Shown here: positions 37,301-46,300 of the stretch, piece after piece
Position numbering within the stretch: the stretch's first letter is position 1
Layout: each line of letters begins with the position of its first letter
Notes under the pieces: model-generated
Database searches by the model: none
Seen by the model: the letters and a program-made list of their open reading frames with translations, nothing else
Told to the model about the DNA's origin: nothing
From: Euwallacea fornicatus
Lineage: Eukaryota; Arthropoda; Insecta; Coleoptera; Curculionidae
Assembly (NCBI RefSeq): GCF_040115645.1
Contig: NC_089541.1
Span: forward strand, 4,464,001-4,528,000
Direction: 5' to 3'
DNA length: 64,000 bases
Program-made: the position numbers and the translations under genes

Positions 37301-40300
37301 TATATTTTTTTAAAATCACTTGAACGCTCGTACGTTTGACGTCAGGTAGCACCTCTAACATTCTTGCACTTAATGGAGTCTTGAAAAAACATATCTCCAA
37401 CACCGCCACCTTAGTTGCCTCATTTACCACCGCGTTTTCAGCCTGATGCTTTTTATATAAATATTTATATAATAAAAACAATATAAAGAAAATACTATTA
37501 AATTTATTGCAGGAAAGTAAAACCACTATATGTAGCAAGCTAAAATAACTGACCGTAAATAATTCAATTTGCACATCTTTAATTGATCTCAGGAATTACG
37601 AAGTACATTAAATTACTTTCAAAATAAGGTGTCATTCGACTTCTTTCCTATTTAAGATGTTGGGGATGAACACCCTCCCGCTTAGTCAATTACAAATAGG
37701 GAAATTCGGATTAGCCTAAAATGTTTCTCCCTCAAAAGTAAGTTTTACGTATCCGAGCGTTTTTTCATATTCTCCAAGGTATTCAGAACTGCGGATGTTT
37801 CGTTTTCAAACGGCCACCCTGTATTTGACATTAGAGAAGTATTGAATTTCCACATCCCGAATATTTCAGCTTCGATAAAACTGAACCGTAAGGAATATTA
37901 TGATCTCTAAAATGTATCAATGTTTTTCAGTAGTTTGATAAGAGAAAGCGTTTTGGATATTCATAATAAGAACAAACGTTCTATCGTAAACACGAAATTG
38001 CCTTAATTTGCAGCTGTGACTGACGAAAAATTAACTTTCGACGTAAGAAATCCATTAGTTTCCAATCCTCCAATTAAGCAACTTAGCTTGTTTCAGTAGT
38101 AAACATGGTTTGTCGTCCATTCAAAGGTTCAAGCTATTATACACGCATTTATATAGGTTTTAACAAAATGTAAATACAATAAACTGTACCTATATTAGCG
38201 ATGGCGTATTAAGTGCTTTAAAACATTAACAAATTGATATGCAATGTCAGAATAAAATTATAGTGGAAAATACATAGTCAGTATTGAACACATCCAGTTT
38301 ATCACCAATTTTAACCTTGTAAGAATAATAGTAAAAATGGTTAAAACCAACTAAAGCTTCCCAAATCCTCTTTTAACGGTTTTCTGTAAGAAATGTTACT
38401 TTGCTTGCTACATTATGTAATGAACGACGTGGGAGGAAACTCACATTGTGCTCTTGATAGTCTGGATAAATACTAGATAAGTGTTAATATTCTCTTATAA
38501 TTAATTTTCAGCTTATTCTTCAACGCCCTTTGAAACGGTAAGAGCCAAGTTCATCCACATTTATAGAAGTGCTTAGTCGTAGCAATTCCCAAAGGATATT
38601 TCTCTTATTAAAATAGAATTTATGCATGAACTGTAGGTCTTGGAACAATTACAGGATGTCGGATTTAAAACACAAGAGTCAAAATGTGATTGGTTCAACT
38701 GTAGTGTGATATATTTGTGACATAGGACGAACGCATTAAGATCATTAAACAAATGCTTTTACTTAACCTAACATTCATATATCCTGAAAATTTGATCAAA
38801 ATCGAACCGCAAATAAGGGAGTTGCAGCTTTTTAAAGTCGTCAAAAATGTCAAAGTTGTGTCATTTTGCGCGAAAATCGTCACTCTTTGGCGTTTTCGAA
38901 AGGCTGCAACTCCCTTATTTGTCGTTCGATTTTGATCAAATTTTCAGGATATATGAAGAAAAATCCTCTCTGCAAGAATGTTAAAACCACATTGAGAAAT
39001 TTTCACCGCACAAGAAGTTTTCAAAACGGAGTTTTTTTTTAAACGCTGGAAAGCACTCTAAAAGTTAAATTTTCAAAAGTTGCTCAATTACGCAAATTGA
39101 GTTTCGGTTTGAATTTTCATTATACAAAATTTGAACAAAATCAGTCAAAAGTTACGGTTTACAGAATTTTTTTCCGGCTGTACGGATACTTTTTTGAGTG
39201 ACTGTATATAATTACAAAGATCAATGCTCTGACCGCCAAAAGCCGGCATATTGTCTTTTGCAAAAACAGAGATCTACATTAAATTTCGTAACGTTGCATC
39301 TATTGAGTTATCGATAATGAGTAGCCACAACACTTTTCGGTGTTTTCTCGGACGAGTCGTAAATTCGGAATGGACGTCAGGTTCTTCTCAATACTAAACT
39401 CCATAGACTAGTTAGTCTACTTACTAGTAGTTACCACCTATTGCTACAAATACTATTGAAACTTGTAATATTGCTAAAAAGAAATAAATTCCAAAAATAA
39501 GCATCGGCTCGTAAATCTACACGGATTCACTACGGTTAATTTTCATACAGTCAAAATAGATTTGCGTATTTTTACTCTCCAAGGAGGTTACTTTCGTTTT
39601 TTGTTTCTCGGCGGCTTTAAGTTATCGGCAACCATTATATAATTGTTTAATTGTTCATCCATGGAATTATTACTTTCTTAAGTCACATACATGACCCACT
39701 TTGTTCATATTCGAGTCGCTCGTATCTGCCAGGTAGATGACCAATTCAGCCTTAGGCTCTATCACATTTACGGATATTGTTTATATATACACAGTTACTT
39801 TAAGATTACTATAACCCACCGAGACGATGGCTTGACCTCAATAGTTGCGTTAATGCAATGGATCAAACAAAAACAAATGAGATAATATTTTGCATTACTT
39901 TTTACTTTTGCTTAAAATTTAGACAAGGTCAGGGGGGCGTTTTAGGTCATGGACTAAAGCCAAATTTAAAATAAACATCAATAATTGAATTTTTTCGTGT
40001 TTCACCGAATATAATTTCAACGAGTCGAGCTAAATTTTTGCCTATTATAAACTTCCACTAACCTTGCATCGAAAGTTTGCTCCAATGAGTTCAATGTCAA
40101 ATCTAAAAGAAAACCTGTAAAAGTTGGTCGTATATATACAGATTTGGTAATCCAGTAAGAGTCGGACGTAATTCTTACCGTAGAAGACAAGTCGGGTTTA
40201 CCAGTTTTACGTAATTTCTGTATGGAATGTTCTCTCAGAAGAAAGTGGACCGTAACACTTATAATAGTTAAGTATATTTTGTTGCAAGTCACTGACTGGA

Positions 40301-43300
40301 AAGGTTTTCAACAATAAAATATTTTTTTGGCAGGTTTCTTGTTTTTAATTGAAGAGAGAGGACGAAAACTTTCCACTAATTTTGCAAATATCTATACATA
40401 TGTAGATCCTAATAGTGACATTGTACGTTAATTAAATAATATTAATTTTCCAACAATGTAATGCGTGTCAGGTTAAAAGTCCCATTTTTTTATCTACATA
40501 TTTATATTTCATCCAACGGATTCTTTACATTCTGTAAAATTACGTCAGGTCTTGCTTCTTTTTTTAAACTTAGACGAGTTTTAAAGACACTAATTCGATA
40601 TCTTCACAACCATAATTCCGTATTACTAATTGGCAATGCCCGTTGCAATGTTGGCCATATAAAGTAGGATTTAAGGATCATTAGCTAGATTCATGTTTTT
40701 AGAGATGTACCTGTGGACGCAACAAAACGTTATAGTAAAAAAATCTAGTATCGGACTAATATATAACTACTTTTATGGGAATTATTACTAATTTAGGTAT
40801 CTATTTAATAGCCACAAATCATGTCTTCTAAATGCCCCCTATTAGATTCAACGCAATTTTGAATTTTAAATCAAAAATTTGCATTACTCGGCGTAGCAAT
40901 TGTCCATCTTGATCTTGGTCCACGAGAGAAAAAGTTATTAAAGGTTAATACTTGAATTAATTATCAAAATGAGTTAGTTCTGTAACATTTTTTTTCATTT
41001 TATCTCTGATTGTTCTTTATTGGTTAGAAAGTTCTTGCAAACTGTTTACCAAAAAGCTCTACAGTCCAAAAGTCGTTGTTTAGTGTGGTGTAGCAACAAT
41101 TCCGCAGCAAAAAGAGCGGATTCGACATGAAACTGCAAGAGTACATTGAGATTTTACTCTTTACTTCACCGGGTGATGCAAAATTTTGAACTTAAAATTC
41201 AAAGGTACATTGAAGCTGATAGAGGGTATTTGGAAGACTTCATTTTTAAAAATTCAAAAAGTATATATGATATATTATAATTATCTAAATTAATAATAAA
41301 GCGAAACATGTTAGATTCGATAGAGTGAACAATTTTTATATCGATTTAGTTACCACAGAGCAAAATGCAATAAAATGAAATATAAATATAATATAAATAT
41401 ATAAAATATAATAATAATGATATATAAAATTACTTGTATATTGGTAGACTATGAGATGGAACTTCCCTAAAACATCCGGGAGTTCCCCTTGCGCCCTGGG
41501 AAGCCGCATATATCACTGTACAGATTTCAGTTGTATTTATAGCAACAGATACGTATTTTTAGTTTATGTTCAGTGTATCAATATGAAATGAAAAGTGTTA
41601 AGGTTATCAGAAAAAAATAACATCGTAAAAAGCTTGGAAAACAGTGTCAGCGTTACAAATTTATCTAAAAAATGTAGTATTGCTAAAGCTATAATTTATA
41701 TTAAAAACGGGGAGAAAATAAATATTTAAGGTAGTCAAAATTTTTAAGAAACCTAAAAGAAAAATTCTAAGACAAGGTGAAATGCCTATAATAGGAAAAA
41801 CGAAAAACTCTAGATGTTACGTTACCAATTTATTGCGGCTATTCCAGAAAAGCTTGAATGGTATCGAGAATTTTTAAAAATTTGTTCCCCAGGTAAAAGT
41901 ACATAGAATACACATATTATACTTAACATATGTACATACATATCCAGTTCTGGAAAAAAAACATTTGTGATTTGTTAAGTCAGGAAACATTTGAAACAAG
42001 TTGGACTGCCTGAAAAAGCGATTTTCTTATTGGACAATGGTCCCAGTCATCCACTAGTTGAAAATTTACAATCAAATGATTGAAAAAATAATTGCTTTTT
42101 ATATGCCACCAAATGTTACACCACTGATACAATCTATGGATCAAAACGTCATCTACATCACAAAACTTGCTTACAGATCTAATTCTTCAATTGTATCTTT
42201 GAAATCTGAAAATTTGCTCAAACTTTTGAGGAAACTGCCCATTAAAGATGCTATGATATCTTTTTCTCTGACATAAAATAGACTTTAAACTGACACGGTA
42301 AGTAGAAAGTAGAAAGTGTTTGGGAAACATTTTAAATTTCATTTAAAATGACAGTGGTGACGGTCTAAAAGAGAATATTTCCGTTGGCATTTTGAGAGAA
42401 ATATAAAAAGATCAATCTAAAAAACCAATCCAAGAAATTTTAAACTTATTAAATGAAGAAGACAGAGAGGTAAAAATAAATGTACACATATCAAGGTTTA
42501 TTATTTACAATATTTATTATTAGTCAAAAGATGGCATTCACAGTGGAACGACGATCGAGTAGCTGAGCAACAAACACGATGATGACGATGTGGAATGCAA
42601 TAGGGATCAAGTAGAAAATCACACAGAAAGAATTGAAATAAGATCGTTAGGAGCTGTAGACGTATTTAATACAGCTATTTGTTAAGGGAAAAAATGTATT
42701 CGATGTTGACGACTTGTTAGTTCTACGAAAGTACGGAGATCGGGCATTACAAAAGAATTTAGCCGCAAAGAAAGTAAAAAACCATATTACACAAGTTTTT
42801 AATTAGTGTTAAAAGCAAATAAAATGATAAATCATCTCGAATGAGGTACTTTTGATTATGTCAACAATTTAGTTTTATGAACACCCCTGGTTTACATTGG
42901 TTCACATAATCGATCGCCCACTGTATTTCAATTGGAAACCGTTTTCGAGATTCTCCTGGTTTTTGGACATTAAAACCAAAAGATGTTTTTGAAGATTATG
43001 AGAAATTTCATCAACATTTTTATATCGAAATTCAGATCCTCAGTTGCACTATTCTCAGTCAAAAAATATTTTTAAACCTTGAAACCTTGCAACAGAAGCA
43101 ATTATTTGATTATGCTAATTAACCCCCTTCGAGAAATGCATCTGTTTTTGGATATTGATATCAAAATAGTCTCCATCCAAAGTTCCGTTTTGAATTAATA
43201 CTTCCATTAAAAAATCTCGTTTGGAAATTTCCAAGCAACGATACCTTCTAGTCACAATTAAGATCCCTTTAAAGTTGGAAAACGTTCCTCATACCGTCGT

Positions 43301-46300
43301 AACCACCACTAGGAGGAATGTCGAGCTATATTTTTGTTCTGTATTTCACTGATAAGTATAACACCATGTATGTATAATAATATATAATCGTACATAATCC
43401 CTGTTTTCGTCCACAAGATCAGTAGCAAACTTACAATGTAACATACGCGACGCTATTGATGAGTGCGCAAAGCTAATGTGGGCTTGTAATTTTGATCTTC
43501 AGCTTTAATCTTTTGAAAGAAACTTTATGACAATATAATCGAAGCCCGTCTTACTCATAAACGATCCTTCCTATCCATATGGGCTCAAAACTGAATATTA
43601 TCAGAAACGAATAACATTTTTGTTACATAACTCGGTTCAAAATACCAACACATCCCTTCAAAAAATTAATGATTCTGTACCTGTATCTTCTGCGGGGTTA
43701 ACAAACTGATGGTCCATCATCCGTTGCGTGGGTTAAGGCAAAACCCAGAACTTAACCAGACCATGACAAATTCATTTTCCTTATCGTTAGTTTGCAACAT
43801 TGACTTGAAAATTTAACATTTCAACGGATAACCTACAGCTATAGTGTACTTATAATTAACTCTTCTATTTCTTTTCTAGTCTTATCTTCTGCCTTCGTTC
43901 TCTGAACTAGTTGTAACAGATTTCACGAGTAGGTCATTACTTTGATGACCTGCATGTAAATATGTCCAGTAGAATTATTCGCTACCTGTTCTCGTAAAAA
44001 TTGACAGCTAGTGTCAAATTTTACATGATTCGTTGGACTCTTAACCGCTGCCACACAGCTCTGGTAGTCTTCATACTTCGTGTTACTGACTCTAAGTTGA
44101 TATAATAATACTGACTAACCACGAATTGGGGCATAATTCTAAAGCTTCGTTTTGAGCCAAATTATTTATTTGTTTTTAAATTTAACTGCAAACCATTTTC
44201 CATCGAAACGGTGAATGAGACTTTGGATTTGTCAGGTTTTCTGTTTCTATAGACGCCAGAATGATGTTAAAGTTAACACCAAAGCCGTGTTCGATTCATA
44301 CGCTCAGCTAATCTATTCCATTTAGGAGTAACTGCATTGTAATGCTGCTATTAAATAACATTATACCTTTTTATTTTAAGTATTTATTCGTTCATTTTAT
44401 TTCGCTATAGATAAATATTCCTTACTGTTATCACAGGAGGAACAATTTTTTCATAGACCAAAGCTGCACTTTTAACGACGTAATGTTTAAGACATGTATC
44501 TATATATGTGTACTTCTGATCTCTTCCTTTCTTTTTTGCATAATAAACAATGGTAATTTTGTACACGTTTCTTCTTCAGCTTTAGTAAAATGAAGACGAG
44601 TTTGTTTTCTTTTAATACAAGTTTCACATGAAATATCAATAAAATTTATATCCATTAAAAATTTGCTAACTGATTAATTTTAAATTCGATAAATTTGTCT
44701 TATATGACCCACATTGTCACATACGGCAACCACATTGCCTTCAGTTATGTGACTTACAACCCGTGTTTTATAATACACATTATATATTATTAATTCTATA
44801 ATAGTTATACAAATTATTGAAGCGCTTACCTTTCACAAATATTGTCCTATCTCATTTCTTGACTTCCATATGGCCAGATTCTGTGAACGATACAGCTCTT
44901 AGACCCGGATCCCCGCCACTCGTATGCGATAGATGAGGAAATGAGGTTGGTCAGCACACTTTTGCTGTAGATGACATTCTTCGGTTCTCCATTGAAGCCG
45001 AGAACGATAAAGGCAACTTTTGTCTTGCCAAAATATGTGTATATTTTTAATGGTCTACCCCGTTTTTTCTTTCCGTGAAGAAATTTTCTGATGATATGTT
45101 TATTGCACCCGAGTCTAACACAAAATGTCTTGTGATGTATCGTAATACAGATTTTTATTACACATCTTAAAAATAAACGATCCTTTAATCATTGCCGTTT
45201 CTCACAATTATCTTTCTTTTTCTGTTACCCTTGCATCTTTAAGCTTTGCTTACCAAAGTAGCAATGTGATTTGTTTCTTCGAGGAAGCTCCTCGCTCTTT
45301 CGATTTACATCTACATTGGTGGGGCGAAAGTGAAGAGCTTCTATACTGGTGTTAACATTTTTCCGTTTTAAATATTCTTCATGTTCCAATAATAGGTCCT
45401 TTATAAGTTCTAGCGTAGGTGTACCATCAGATATAGGTTTCATGTCAGCTTTTAGTGGAGCATAACTGGATGGCAATGAGGTTACTATATATCACAGCTT
45501 GCAGTACTTTCACTCACTTCGAACGAACTCGATTCGATCGAATCCATTTAATCCTCAAAACTATAGTTGTTACTAACATCTAAATACACTTATTCGAAGC
45601 GGGCATTTGAATTGTCTAATAACGAAGCTCGATATTTTTTCACGAATTATTTATAACTTGTAATAACTGATGCCGAAACTTACAATAGTTACGAACAAGA
45701 CTTTTTGCCTTTGTGAAATAAACTCTTACAAGCATACTTAAGTAAATTATGTTTTAAACGCAAAAATACCAAGAGGGCTCTGTAGGTACCACTCGGTTTT
45801 AAATTCAGCTTATTTGAGAATCTCACATATATGTATGTACCACCTTCTGCAAACATTTTTGAAAGTTTCATTAAAACAGTAGATGGTTTTCAAAAACTAA
45901 AATTATCTACCACTACTACCCAGAACTCTCCAGGACTACTCAGAACTCACTCACAACTTACCATAAATTTCAACTTTTGAGGAAATCATAAGAGTACGCA
46001 GAAATTATTTTTTACATATTCTTTTATTTACCGCTTATCATAAATATTTATTCACTTGTGATCTAAATTATCCGGGTCAAATAAAATTTGCTATATATTG
46101 TTGATATAAATACAAAGTGCTAATGTTTATAAATATTTAAATTTGGTAATTGTTAATAGTTACATTTTAATAGCACTTAGATGAGAGGGCTGACAGAAGT
46201 ATTTAAACAAATAAAATTTATTTTGGTAAGTCCAAAATTCCTTTCTATAAAACAAAATATTTTGTTATTGACTGATTTTATTAAATTTTAGGACAAATTC

